Origin: Anaerolineae bacterium
Lineage (GTDB): Bacteria > Chloroflexota > Anaerolineae > Aggregatilineales > Phototrophicaceae
Assembly: GCA_015492875.1 (NCBI GenBank)
Contig: WGEI01000217.1
Coordinates: 1-18,013, forward strand
Direction of reading: 5' to 3'
Length of the DNA: 18,013 nucleotides
Position numbers and translations under genes: made by a program. How positions within the stretch are numbered: the stretch's first letter is position 1; each line of letters begins with the position of its first letter. Shown here one piece after another: positions 7,751-15,068 of this stretch. The notes under the pieces are model-generated. The model ran no database searches. It worked only from the letters and a program-made list of their open reading frames with translations, and was not told the DNA's origin.

Positions 7751-7780
7751 CACTACGCTTGCTTTTAGTGTAGTGCAAGC
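7751..7780. repeat. Interlocked inverted repeats overlapping the tad -10 box
   Basis: CACTAC (7751-7756) pairs with GTAGTG (7770-7775), and GCTTGC (7757-7762) pairs with GCAAGC (7775-7780). The arms occur in the order A-B-A'-B', so the two hairpins are mutually exclusive or pseudoknot-like rather than nested. In DNA they could be two overlapping operator sites; most of the element precedes or overlaps the predicted transcript start. Confidence 0.4.
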
Positions 7781-7794
7781 CCTTGAATTGTCAA
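7767..7794 (-). promoter_or_regulatory. Promoter for the tad operon
   Basis: On the - strand a perfect -35 TTGACA (7794-7789) is followed after 16 bases by TACACT (7772-7767), matching the -10 consensus at four of six positions. A transcript starting near 7760 would have a leader of roughly 75 bases before the cpaB ATG. The -10 box is embedded in interlocked inverted repeats (7751-7780), which suggests regulation at this site. Confidence 0.5.
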
Positions 7795-7879
7795 ACAGGC
7801 CGATTGTCCTAAAGTATTGTTATATACCAAGTCCTCACCAAAAATTAGCCAATGATGCTCGCAAAGCACCATCGGGAAC

Positions 7880-8959
7880 TTACTCACCTGCAGGGATTTC
7901 TAACCGAACGGTAGTGCCTTCAGTCTCGCTGCTTTCAATAGCAATTTTACCCCCGATTAACTCCATTTTCTCCTTAAGGGTTAACAGCGCTTCACCTCGC
8001 CCATCTAAATGTGTCCCTTCTTCAGCCTCAAAAATTGGCGTTGGGTCAAACCCCCGCCCATCATCTTCAACAACAATGCGGATTGGGTCTGATGTTAGGT
8101 CTAGTTTGATGTCAATATGGGCTGGGCTGGCATAATCGCGGGCTTGCACCATAAGTTCTTGAATGCTGCGGAAAATGAGCACCTCGCGATGCGTCTCTAA
8201 GCGACGGTCTTCGCCAACAATATCTTCATTGACCTCGATGTCGTTTTTCTGATGGAAAGATTTGGCATAAGTGCGTACGGTTGATGCCACGCCTAAGTCA
8301 TCTAGCATCATTGGGCGTAGGTCAAAGATGAAGTCGCGAACTTTTTGGAAAGTAACACTAGCGGAAGTTTTTAGGTTTTCAAGCTCTTCTGCAGCACGGT
8401 CTGGGTCGCGGTCAAAAAGACGTTGACAAATTTCCGCTTGCAAGATGAAATTTGTCAGCGACTGGGCTGGCCCATCATGAATTTGCCGAGCTAGTTTGCG
8501 CCGCTCATCTTCTTGCGCTTGCACAATACGGATAATATTGCTTGATTGTCGAGAGCCAGCGTCTATTTCCTCGCCGCCAGCCTCCAACATATCTACACCC
8601 TGAAGCGCACTCAATACTTGTGCAAGAATTTGTTGAGTGCTTTCTAACCGTTCATAGTTTGCTTCAAATTTTTCAAGTTGGCCGCGCATCGTTGCTAAAC
8701 GGAAACGCGCGTCCAAAGCCTCTTCATATTTATCCCGAATATCTTGGCGCGGCACGGTGTCCAAATTGTCCTGTATATTGCGCAGTTCTGTTGCGAGGTT
8801 GCTGTTACGCTGTTGTTCGCGGTCTACTAGTTGCTGTGTTTGCTCAATTTGGGCTTTAATTTCTGATAGTTGGCGGCGAATAGCGCTGAGTTCATTAGCG
8901 ACTAAGTCAACAATTTCTGCACGAGGGTCTTCGTTAATGAGGTCTGCTCGGTTATCCAT
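7880..8959 (-). CDS. Soluble NarL/DegS-type sensor histidine kinase (HisKA_3)
   Basis: 359 residues with no membrane segment. Residues 15-120 are a long coiled coil rich in Gln/Glu/Arg. The HisKA_3 dimerisation domain follows, with AQEDERRKLARQIHDGPAQ and phospho-acceptor H161. An HATPase_c domain (about 250-357) has G1 box DDGRGF (299-304) and G2-like GRGEALLTLKEKMELIGG. The N-box, normally QEALxNxxKHA, reads QELMVQARDYA (267-277), so the Mg-binding Asn is Gln272 and the following Lys-His are Asp-Tyr. Autophosphorylation may be weak or altered. It probably pairs with the response regulator that starts upstream on the same strand (18-base gap). The start ATG has GGGGTGG upstream. The input signal is not evident, and cytosolic coiled-coil sensing or a partner protein is likely. 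Confidence 0.88.
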   Translation of the reverse strand: MDNRADLINEDPRAEIVDLVANELSAIRRQLSEIKAQIEQTQQLVDREQQRNSNLATELRNIQDNLDTVPRQDIRDKYEEALDARFRLATMRGQLEKFEANYERLESTQQILAQVLSALQGVDMLEAGGEEIDAGSRQSSNIIRIVQAQEDERRKLARQIHDGPAQSLTNFILQAEICQRLFDRDPDRAAEELENLKTSASVTFQKVRDFIFDLRPMMLDDLGVASTVRTYAKSFHQKNDIEVNEDIVGEDRRLETHREVLIFRSIQELMVQARDYASPAHIDIKLDLTSDPIRIVVEDDGRGFDPTPIFEAEEGTHLDGRGEALLTLKEKMELIGGKIAIESSETEGTTVRLEIPAGE

Positions 8960-8977
8960 TTTTAACCACCCCGACTC

Positions 8978-9703
8978 TTAATTATCTATATCATGCATGC
9001 GTACCCACCCCCGCCGTAATGCGGTGACTGCGGCTTGGGTACGGTCTTCAACATTGAGCTTACGAAGAATAGACGTCATATGATTTTTAACCGTTTGCTG
9101 GCTAATGCCTAACCGGTGAGCAATCTCTTTATTACTCATCCCATGGGTCACATATTGCAAAATTTCCATCTCTCGCGGGCTAAGCGGAATAAAATGTTCT
9201 TCCGCATCAATCATATACGGTCCAGCAATAGCTTCAATATGTTCACTAATCCACGTTTCTACTTCTTGTGATGACATTTGTTGGTCATCAATAATATATA
9301 GGCCTGCTGCTGCGGCACGAATGATATTGACTAACTGTTCGGGTGTTACATCTTTAGCACAATAAGCGGCTGCACCAGCACGCATGGTATGTAAAACCTG
9401 CTCTTCATCATGATAGGCGGTTAACATAATAATCGCCACTTCATGATTTTTGTTTTTTAATTGCCGAGCGACCTGTAAGCCATTCATCGTTGGTAAATTG
9501 ATATCAAGCAACATGACATCTGGTTGTAATTGTTGGGTTGCATCTAACGCCTCTTGCCCATCTTCACAATGGCCGATTACAGCGATATCATCTTCAAGTT
9601 CTAAGGCGCGTTCCAAGCCTTGCCGAAAAAGCGGATGATCATCCACAATCAAAACTTTTATTGTATGTTTTTCCGGTTGTGGGCGTTTTGTTGATTTGCC
9701 CAT
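8978..9703 (-). CDS. NarL/FixJ-family response regulator (receiver plus LuxR-type HTH)
   Basis: 241 residues. The receiver domain (about 15-130) has D21/D22, phospho-acceptor D67 in VMLLDINLP, T95 and K117. A linker of about 40 residues leads to a LuxR-type DNA-binding domain (174-235) with LSPREMEILQYVTHGMSNKEIA and the recognition helix in SQQTVKNHMTSIL. It is expected to bind DNA as a dimer after phosphorylation by the kinase gene 18 bases downstream. The tad operon two genes away and the divergent pgeF promoter are candidate targets (inference from position). The ATG at 9703 has no ribosome binding site, whereas AAAGGAGG (9758-9751) stands eight bases before an in-frame CTG at 9742-9740. 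A CTG start adding 13 residues is therefore possible. Confidence 0.92.
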   Translation of the reverse strand: MGKSTKRPQPEKHTIKVLIVDDHPLFRQGLERALELEDDIAVIGHCEDGQEALDATQQLQPDVMLLDINLPTMNGLQVARQLKNKNHEVAIIMLTAYHDEEQVLHTMRAGAAAYCAKDVTPEQLVNIIRAAAAGLYIIDDQQMSSQEVETWISEHIEAIAGPYMIDAEEHFIPLSPREMEILQYVTHGMSNKEIAHRLGISQQTVKNHMTSILRKLNVEDRTQAAVTALRRGWVRMHDIDN

Positions 9704-10001
9704 ATCTACTGATGGCGGTCTGCTACTACACTTGCAGGACAGATACCGCCCCTCCTTTCCCTACGGAATGCACCATTACTTGAGTATATTGTACCGCACT
9801 CGCGCATTTTTCGGGGATTCTACAACCCATTTTGCAAGCATTGACAAGTTGTAAACATATTGGCAGTATACAACTAAACTGCGAGGCATCGCAACAAAAC
9901 GGTAAAATCAATACTTTTTGAACAATAAACTGCCGTATGGCCAGTACCTCCTCGCAATAATCTCAAAAGTACATGGGTTTACACAAAAGGTGGGGGGCCG
10001 G
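9704..10001. promoter_or_regulatory. Divergent intergenic region between response regulator and pgeF
   Basis: About 300 bases without a gene, assuming pgeF begins at 10002. It contains AAAGGAGG on the - strand (9758-9751), which belongs to the response regulator leader. On the + strand it holds a TTGACA (9841-9846) followed by a 7-bp inverted repeat (9847-9875), then a leader of about 125 bases. TACAAT and TATACT occur on the - strand near 9793-9783, but neither has a recognisable -35 box. No riboswitch-like structure was recognised. Confidence 0.5.
9841..9875 (+). promoter_or_regulatory. Putative promoter/operator for the pgeF operon
   Basis: A consensus -35 TTGACA (9841-9846) is directly followed by AGTTGTA (9847-9853). 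Its exact reverse complement TACAACT lies at 9869-9875, with arm centres 22 bases apart, about two helical turns. The -10 is poor: CAGTAT at 17 bases, or TATACA (9867-9872) at 20 bases. The arrangement fits a regulated promoter needing an activator, or a repressor site over the core promoter. Confidence 0.35.
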
Positions 10002-10778
10002 TTGAAACAACAAACCGAAAAAGGACTGGTTTATTATCAATTTGAGAGTTTGCTACCAGCAAAACATGGTATTTTTACTCGCAAGGGCGGGGTGAGTCAA
10101 GCGCCTTGGGCCTCGCTGAATATGGGCGGCAATGTGGGTGATGCCCCCCATGCTGTACGCCGCAACCATGATTTGATGTATGAGGCGCTTCAGGTCAATC
10201 AAGAGCGTGTGTGTACGGTGTGGCAGGTACACAGCGCCGATACAGTCATTGCTTATCAGCCTGTGAAAGGGCGGCGGTGGCTAGCTCTAGCCGATGGCCT
10301 CATTACAGACCGTACCGACACGCCTTTGGTGATGCGCTATGCCGATTGTGTGCCTTTATTGTTTCTGGACCCTGTGCAAGGGGTGATTGGTATAGCCCAT
10401 GCTGGCTGGCGCGGTACTGTCTCTGGCGTGGGTTCTCGCCTTGTCCAAACAATGATACAGGCTTTTAACTGTAAACCCTCCAATATCCGCGCTGGCATTG
10501 GGCCAAGTATCGGGCCAGACCATTATCAAGTTGGGGAAGAAGTGGTTGAAGCTGTGCAAAAACATTTTGGCACAACCGAAGGCTTGATTATGCGTCATCC
10601 AGATGATGGTACAGCATACCTGAATCTATGGGAAGCAAACCGCCTGGATTTACAGCGGGCTGGTGTTGAACAAATTGAATTGATAGCCATTTCTACCTAT
10701 AGCAATACCGATGAATTTTTCTCGCATCGTGCCGAAAAAGGGAAAACAGGGCGTTTTGGAGCAGTCATTTCGCTATGA
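10002..10778 (+). CDS. pgeF: PgeF/YfiH-type peptidoglycan editing factor / multicopper-fold purine nucleoside enzyme
   Basis: 258 residues of the YfiH/YlmD/LACC1 family. Visible landmarks in order are GIFTRKGGVS, ASLNMGGNVGD, the metal His in VCTVWQVHSA, RYADCVPLLF with the active Cys, AHAGWRGT with a second His, and AGIGPSIGPDHYQVG. Members are zinc enzymes acting on purine nucleosides, and the E. coli protein also has a peptidoglycan-editing role. The TTG at 10002 was chosen because AAGGTGG lies seven bases upstream and the resulting length matches the family. The frame is open back to a TTG at 9918, but the extra 28 residues are unlike the family. The stop overlaps yggS in ATGA, so the two genes are translationally coupled. 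Confidence 0.93.
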   Translation: MKQQTEKGLVYYQFESLLPAKHGIFTRKGGVSQAPWASLNMGGNVGDAPHAVRRNHDLMYEALQVNQERVCTVWQVHSADTVIAYQPVKGRRWLALADGLITDRTDTPLVMRYADCVPLLFLDPVQGVIGIAHAGWRGTVSGVGSRLVQTMIQAFNCKPSNIRAGIGPSIGPDHYQVGEEVVEAVQKHFGTTEGLIMRHPDDGTAYLNLWEANRLDLQRAGVEQIELIAISTYSNTDEFFSHRAEKGKTGRFGAVISL

Positions 10779-11509
10779 CCACAGCAGAACACATTGCGGC
10801 TAATGTTGAAAAGGTTCGTTTGCAGATAAGCGCTGCCTGTGAACGGTCTGGGAGAAATCCAGATGATGTCACGTTAGTTGCCGTTAGCAAGAAGCATTCA
10901 CCCGCTTCGATACAAGCGGCATGGACTGCTGGTGTGCAACATTTTGGCGAAAATCGCGTAGAAGAAGCTGAGGCTAAAATACCTGTGGCCAATGCTTTGA
11001 TTGACCAGCCGGTAACATGGCATATGATTGGCCATATCCAAAGCCGCAAGGCGCGTTACATTCCCCATTTGTTCCAAATGGTTCATTCGGTAGATAGTCT
11101 GAAATTGGCGCAAAAACTTTCAAATTATGCGCAGGCAATTGCCATAAACTTGCCCGTTCTCATCCAAATGAATATCGCAGGAGAAGCGCAAAAAAGCGGC
11201 TTGTGGGCAAAAGATTGGCAGGTTGATGCAACCGTGTACCAGCAACTTGTGGATACCATCTCGCAGATAAATCAGCTGCCGTCTTTAATGGTGCAGGGTT
11301 TAATGACTATGGCGCCCATTGTCTCCATACCGGAACAGGCGCGCCCTGTTTTTACGAGCCTTGCAACCTTGCGCCTGCGCTTAGAACAGTCTCTTGAATT
11401 CTCTTTACCCCATTTAAGTATGGGGATGACTGACGACTATCCAGTTGCCGTTGAAGAAGGGGCAACATTGGTTCGTATCGGTAGGGCTATTTTCGGCTCT
11501 CGTGTATGA
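10775..11509 (+). CDS. yggS: PLP homeostasis protein YggS/YlmE (PLPBP)
   Basis: A 244-residue single-domain TIM-barrel protein of the alanine racemase N-terminal type. The PLP-linked lysine is in LVAVSKKHS (K39). Other family signatures are HFGENRVEEAEAK, WHMIGHIQSRKARY, VQGLMTMAP, and the phosphate-binding end SMGMTDDYPVAVEEGATLVRIGRAIFG. It has no known catalytic activity and buffers or delivers pyridoxal phosphate in the cytosol. Its first codon overlaps the pgeF stop (ATGA), matching the ylmD-ylmE order of Gram-positive division clusters. The protein is full length with all key residues. Confidence 0.95.
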   Translation: MTTAEHIAANVEKVRLQISAACERSGRNPDDVTLVAVSKKHSPASIQAAWTAGVQHFGENRVEEAEAKIPVANALIDQPVTWHMIGHIQSRKARYIPHLFQMVHSVDSLKLAQKLSNYAQAIAINLPVLIQMNIAGEAQKSGLWAKDWQVDATVYQQLVDTISQINQLPSLMVQGLMTMAPIVSIPEQARPVFTSLATLRLRLEQSLEFSLPHLSMGMTDDYPVAVEEGATLVRIGRAIFGSRV

Positions 11510-11516
11510 AAGGTAG

Positions 11517-11783
11517 ATGTTTATGGGCATTGTCGGTTTTATCATTTTCCTACTGCAAATCTATTCCTATATTTTGTTAGCACGCGTTTTGCTCAGCTGG
11601 TTTCCTAATTTAGACCGCAGCAACCCAACAGTAGACGCGATTGTCCGCACACTCTATAGCTTGACAGAACCTGTCTTAAGCCCTATTCGCAATGCTTTGC
11701 CACCAACCGCAGGGATTGATTGGAGTCCTTTGATAGTTTTTCTGGGAATTACTGTTTTAATCCGTCTTCTGATCGCCTTTTAA
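11517..11783 (+). CDS. yggT: YggT/YlmG family membrane protein
   Basis: An 88-residue protein with two membrane segments: residues about 5-25, ending in the family motif LLSWFPNLDRSNP, and about 68-87. Between them is the conserved PVLSPIRNALPPTAGIDWSP. The YGGT family is linked to cell division, osmotic response and, in chloroplasts, to nucleoid and complex assembly; the molecular function is unsettled. Two starts are possible, ATG at 11517 or ATG at 11523, and AAAGG upstream serves either. It begins seven bases after yggS ends, so it belongs to the same transcript. Confidence 0.9.
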   Translation: MFMGIVGFIIFLLQIYSYILLARVLLSWFPNLDRSNPTVDAIVRTLYSLTEPVLSPIRNALPPTAGIDWSPLIVFLGITVLIRLLIAF

Positions 11784-11883
11784 CTGTAGTGCGCTTGTGC
11801 TTAAGCCTCGCACGTGATACCATCGCTGTATAAATACAATGCGGCTTGATTTAAGCCCGCACTTCAGCAGAAGAGGTCCTATT
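11784..11883 (+). promoter_or_regulatory. Structured gap between yggT and yggU
   Basis: A 100-base gap with two imperfect inverted repeats. One is GTGCG...CGCAC (about 11789-11813). The other is GCGGCTT (11841-11847) against AAGCCCGC (11853-11860) with one bulged base. Between them is TATAAATACAAT (11829-11840), which offers -10-like boxes but no good -35. It may be a weak internal promoter or leader element for yggU. Confidence 0.3.
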
Positions 11884-12192
11884 ATGGCTGAGCGTAAATT
11901 TGAAATTACAGATGCAACCGGTGGAGCCGCTTTTACTGTGCGTGTTGTCACTCGTGCCGCCCAAACGGAAATCGCTGGCTTCCAAGAAGATGGCGCCGTG
12001 AAAGTCCGTTTAGTGCAATCGCCTGCGGGTTCTCCAGAAGCCAATCAAGAGCTTGTCAACTTTTTGGCTGAAAAGTTGGGCGTTGATGCCAGAAAAATCG
12101 AAATTGTCGCTGGCAAAGAAGGGCGCGATAAACTCGTTAGCGTTGAAGGCATTTCTACGAGCGACGTAGAATCACGGCTGAGAGAAGTGTAA
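11884..12192 (+). CDS. yggU: DUF167 (UPF0235/YggU) family protein
   Basis: 102 residues matching the DUF167 fold: FTVRVVTRAAQTEIAGFQEDGAVKVRL, then the family-typical segment with Asn (EANQELVNFLAEKLGV), then IEIVAGKEGRDKLVSVEG. The function is unknown. The gene often follows yggT, exactly as here, giving the yggS-yggT-yggU order known from E. coli. The ATG at 11884 is used because AGAGG lies eight bases upstream; an ATG at 11839 would add 15 residues outside the family pattern, some of them encoded by the hairpin region. It is the last gene before a strong stem-loop. Confidence 0.87.
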   Translation: MAERKFEITDATGGAAFTVRVVTRAAQTEIAGFQEDGAVKVRLVQSPAGSPEANQELVNFLAEKLGVDARKIEIVAGKEGRDKLVSVEGISTSDVESRLREV

Positions 12193-12220
12193 ACTCGCTC
12201 ATTACCGTTTTGACAGTGCA

Positions 12221-12253
12221 GCAGCTCTGCCCAATTCTGAAAAGCAGAGCTGC
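12221..12253. terminator. Stem-loop between convergent yggU and NTPase genes
   Basis: GCAGCTCTGC (12221-12230) pairs perfectly with GCAGAGCTGC (12244-12253) around a 13-base A-rich loop. On the + strand CTTT follows. On the - strand the stem is followed by TGCACTGTCAAAACGG, with no clean T-run. The position between two convergent genes supports a bidirectional terminator. A second imperfect stem (CGCCTTTTT ... AAAAGGGCG, 12269-12290) overlaps the NTPase stop codon. Confidence 0.6.
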
Positions 12254-12279
12254 CTTTGACTTGCTATCGCCTTTTTAAG

Positions 12280-15033
12280 CTAAAAGGGCGCTGGTAAGGT
12301 TTGCCCAAGATGTAACTGTAATTTCCCCAACGCTTCATAAGCCGTTAGCTGTAGCGCCTCATCCTGCATGCGGAATAGCTCATAAAGATGCGCCGTATGT
12401 TCAATAATTCCCAATTGACCAATCGTCATTGTGGAAAGTGCCTGTATTTCAGGGTTGGGGTCTTCTAAAGCGCGTTGCAATAATTCTCTGCCAGTAATGT
12501 CTTCTGGCAGGTCATCAATACGCTCCATCGCCCAGCGCCTTAACCAACCAATGGCCTCGATACGGGGATACGCCTTTACCCCTTCTAAAATGTTGTTGTT
12601 GATGTCTTGAAACGCTTGCTGGGCTGCCGATTGCACATACCATTGGGGGTCTTCTAACGAGGCGCGGTACAAGGCCAAAAGCGCCCATGGCGTGCGAACG
12701 CGCTTTAACCCAAAAATAGCCGCACGACGGATGAACATTTGCTCATGGCTGACGGCATCATACAAAACCCGATAGCCTTCATCAGGTATGGCGGCAAAAG
12801 TCTCTGCCGCTGCTTGCCGCACTAAATCCGACCCTGTCATCAGTGCATGGGCAATTGCTTCTAAGGCTGCATCGGTGCGCAATGCCCCTAGACCGAGCAC
12901 TGCCGCAACTTGCACATTCTCTTCTTCGTCCCCTAAGGCATTTTCTAGGATATGAAGACTGTCTTCATTACCGAGCGCGCCTAAGCCTAAACACGCCATT
13001 TGACGCACTATTGGCGAACTAGAACGCATTGCCCGCGCAAAGATATTGACCGCTTCCGGCGCTCTCGTTGCAATTAATGCGGCAGCTGCACGCTCGCGAA
13101 TGGAGGGGAACACATTGTCAGCATTGAGTATGGTATCCAGTCGCTTTAATACCGTGTCTCGCCAAGGGGTTTCTGCTGGTGCATATGCTACCCAGCGCGC
13201 GACTTCGAAAATATGATGATATAGAATATCTTTTGCCGCATTCAATCGAGCTTGTAATGCTGGCTCAATATCTTGCCCCGCCGCGAAAGCAATCACTGAT
13301 GACCATTTGGGCATAAGGGCGACTGCTTCTAAATCCTCTGCCCTCAATGTGCGGATTAAGCGGCTAGCGAGGTAATCCGCCACGATTGGATGCTTGAAGC
13401 GGTAGCGCCCGCCCCGTAATTGGGTGATAATCCTAGCTTTTTCCAGAATTTGCAGCACTTTTTGCGCTGACTTTTTGGCGCGTTGCTCAGCTTTCGTCTC
13501 CGTCGGGGCGGCCTCCGGTGCTGCTTCAGGTGTTTCTGTTGCATTCGCATCTGCCGTTTCCTCAGCGCCGCCTTCAAAAAGCTGCATAAGTTTATCAAAT
13601 TCCGTGCCATCATCCCCAGCGGTTTCTACGACTTGTTCAAACTCGGCAGTAACATCGCTACTTATCGCTTGTACTTCTTGTGTTGTAATTGGCGAAGTAG
13701 AATTGATGAGGTCGTCTATTGTGAAATACCCTTGCTCAATTTGAATAGCTGCCGCTTCAGATAAAATGCCCCACGGTGGATTTTTGACGAGGTCTGTCAG
13801 GTATTTCTCTACCCACATCGCTGGCAAGTCAGTTTCCCCCTCAGAAAGCAGGTACAAAGTGCGGAGGGCTAGCTCTGCTGGTAGCAAGGCATGAGTAGCG
13901 ACATGTGCCTGCTCTATCGTGATAGGGGCTAAAGTCGCCCGCCTCTTGTCAATGATTTCTGCCCAATGTTCAACGATATTCTCTATATATTTGTGCCTCG
14001 TATTGCTATCCCACGGCCTTAAGAAAACGGGAGTAAAGCCTAATCGTGTTAAATCCCCATAGCCATTTGCTGAACCTGTGATGATGATGAAGTTTTGTTC
14101 GTAGACCTCTAAAAAGGCTTTTAGCCATGCCCGTACCAGCGGCTTTTCTTCGTCACTCAATTCATCATAACCATCGAGCAATACTAACGCGCGCCCTTCG
14201 TTGAGCCGTTTGTAAATAGTGCGCGGCATTGTCTTTGCTGTAATTCGGCTAACTTGGTATTGCAAAGCTCTAACTAGCGGTTCTGCTGGGTCTACTTGGC
14301 GTGAAAACTCACCAGAAGCTAAATGTAAATTACCTAGATGAATATATAGCGGGGCTAAGAACTTAAAGCGCGATGGTGGCGTTTGGCGTTCTTGTGCACC
14401 TTCCCCTTGGTCTTCAGACATTTGCTCTTGTGCCCGCGTGGCTAAGTACATGCGCTCTTTAATGCGCTCAGCACGCTCTTGCGCGCTTAATTTAGCCTCT
14501 TCTTCGTCTAACTCTTGCTGAATAACATCTGGTGGCGGTGTGAAATCAACAATCCCCAACCCCCATAAAGCAATCGCCAATAGGGCTGTAGTTCGCCCGC
14601 TGCCCGGCAAACCGAGCAAGGCTAGTGTATGGTCACCACGTCCTAAATCTTCAACCGATAAAGTCTCAAGATTATATGATTCTGCTAGATAGGGGAAATC
14701 AGGCGGGAAGGGAACAATGCTGAAAACATCATGTACCACATCTTCTTCATCTTGTGGCTCTGGTATAGGCGGGGCGGGGATAAAACGAGGCTCCACGATA
14801 ATATCCGTAAGTTTGACGCGCTCCCCAAATAAATGAGAACTTTCCGCTTGTTTCAGCAAGTCCCGTACATAACGGCTATCTGCGCTTCTCGTGGCCTCTG
14901 TTTGGGCGGTTTGCGCGCGGTTCAATGCTGCATCCCGTGCCGAAGCCAGCATATGACGGGAGCGATATATCGCATAAGCAGTTGCTAAACCCGCCACATA
15001 ACCTATACCAAAATTTTGATAATCAAATTCCAT
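12280..15033 (-). CDS. Membrane-anchored NACHT-like STAND NTPase with C-terminal HEAT repeats
   Basis: 917 residues. A short hydrophobic segment (about residues 8-23) is a likely membrane anchor, followed by an Ala/Arg/Gln-rich helix and a Pro/acidic linker. The NTPase core has P-loop GLPGSGRTT (141-149, with Arg147 where Lys is usual), Walker B-like LLDGYDEL (285-292), and sensor-1-like FIIITGSANGYG (315-326). A charged insert (about 180-220) splits the core. After an acidic low-complexity stretch (488-514) a winged-helix-like end FKHPIVADYLASRLI recalls other NACHT proteins. Residues about 640-910 are HEAT-like helical repeats (RQMACLGLGALGNEDSLHIL and similar). Such architecture usually means ligand- or partner-triggered oligomerisation. 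No effector domain is visible. GGAGGGG precedes the ATG at 15033; a start at 15105 would add 24 unsupported residues. The zinc-ribbon gene ends 35 bases upstream. Confidence 0.85.
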   Translation of the reverse strand: MEFDYQNFGIGYVAGLATAYAIYRSRHMLASARDAALNRAQTAQTEATRSADSRYVRDLLKQAESSHLFGERVKLTDIIVEPRFIPAPPIPEPQDEEDVVHDVFSIVPFPPDFPYLAESYNLETLSVEDLGRGDHTLALLGLPGSGRTTALLAIALWGLGIVDFTPPPDVIQQELDEEEAKLSAQERAERIKERMYLATRAQEQMSEDQGEGAQERQTPPSRFKFLAPLYIHLGNLHLASGEFSRQVDPAEPLVRALQYQVSRITAKTMPRTIYKRLNEGRALVLLDGYDELSDEEKPLVRAWLKAFLEVYEQNFIIITGSANGYGDLTRLGFTPVFLRPWDSNTRHKYIENIVEHWAEIIDKRRATLAPITIEQAHVATHALLPAELALRTLYLLSEGETDLPAMWVEKYLTDLVKNPPWGILSEAAAIQIEQGYFTIDDLINSTSPITTQEVQAISSDVTAEFEQVVETAGDDGTEFDKLMQLFEGGAEETADANATETPEAAPEAAPTETKAEQRAKKSAQKVLQILEKARIITQLRGGRYRFKHPIVADYLASRLIRTLRAEDLEAVALMPKWSSVIAFAAGQDIEPALQARLNAAKDILYHHIFEVARWVAYAPAETPWRDTVLKRLDTILNADNVFPSIRERAAAALIATRAPEAVNIFARAMRSSSPIVRQMACLGLGALGNEDSLHILENALGDEEENVQVAAVLGLGALRTDAALEAIAHALMTGSDLVRQAAAETFAAIPDEGYRVLYDAVSHEQMFIRRAAIFGLKRVRTPWALLALYRASLEDPQWYVQSAAQQAFQDINNNILEGVKAYPRIEAIGWLRRWAMERIDDLPEDITGRELLQRALEDPNPEIQALSTMTIGQLGIIEHTAHLYELFRMQDEALQLTAYEALGKLQLHLGQTLPAPF

Positions 15034-15068
15034 CAGTTCCCCTCCAACACGGTATTTCGGTGCGTTGG

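Noticed and set aside
9918..10001. Extended pgeF start at TTG 9918
   Set aside because: The added 28 residues do not resemble the family, and the ribosome binding site AAGGTGG fits the TTG at 10002.
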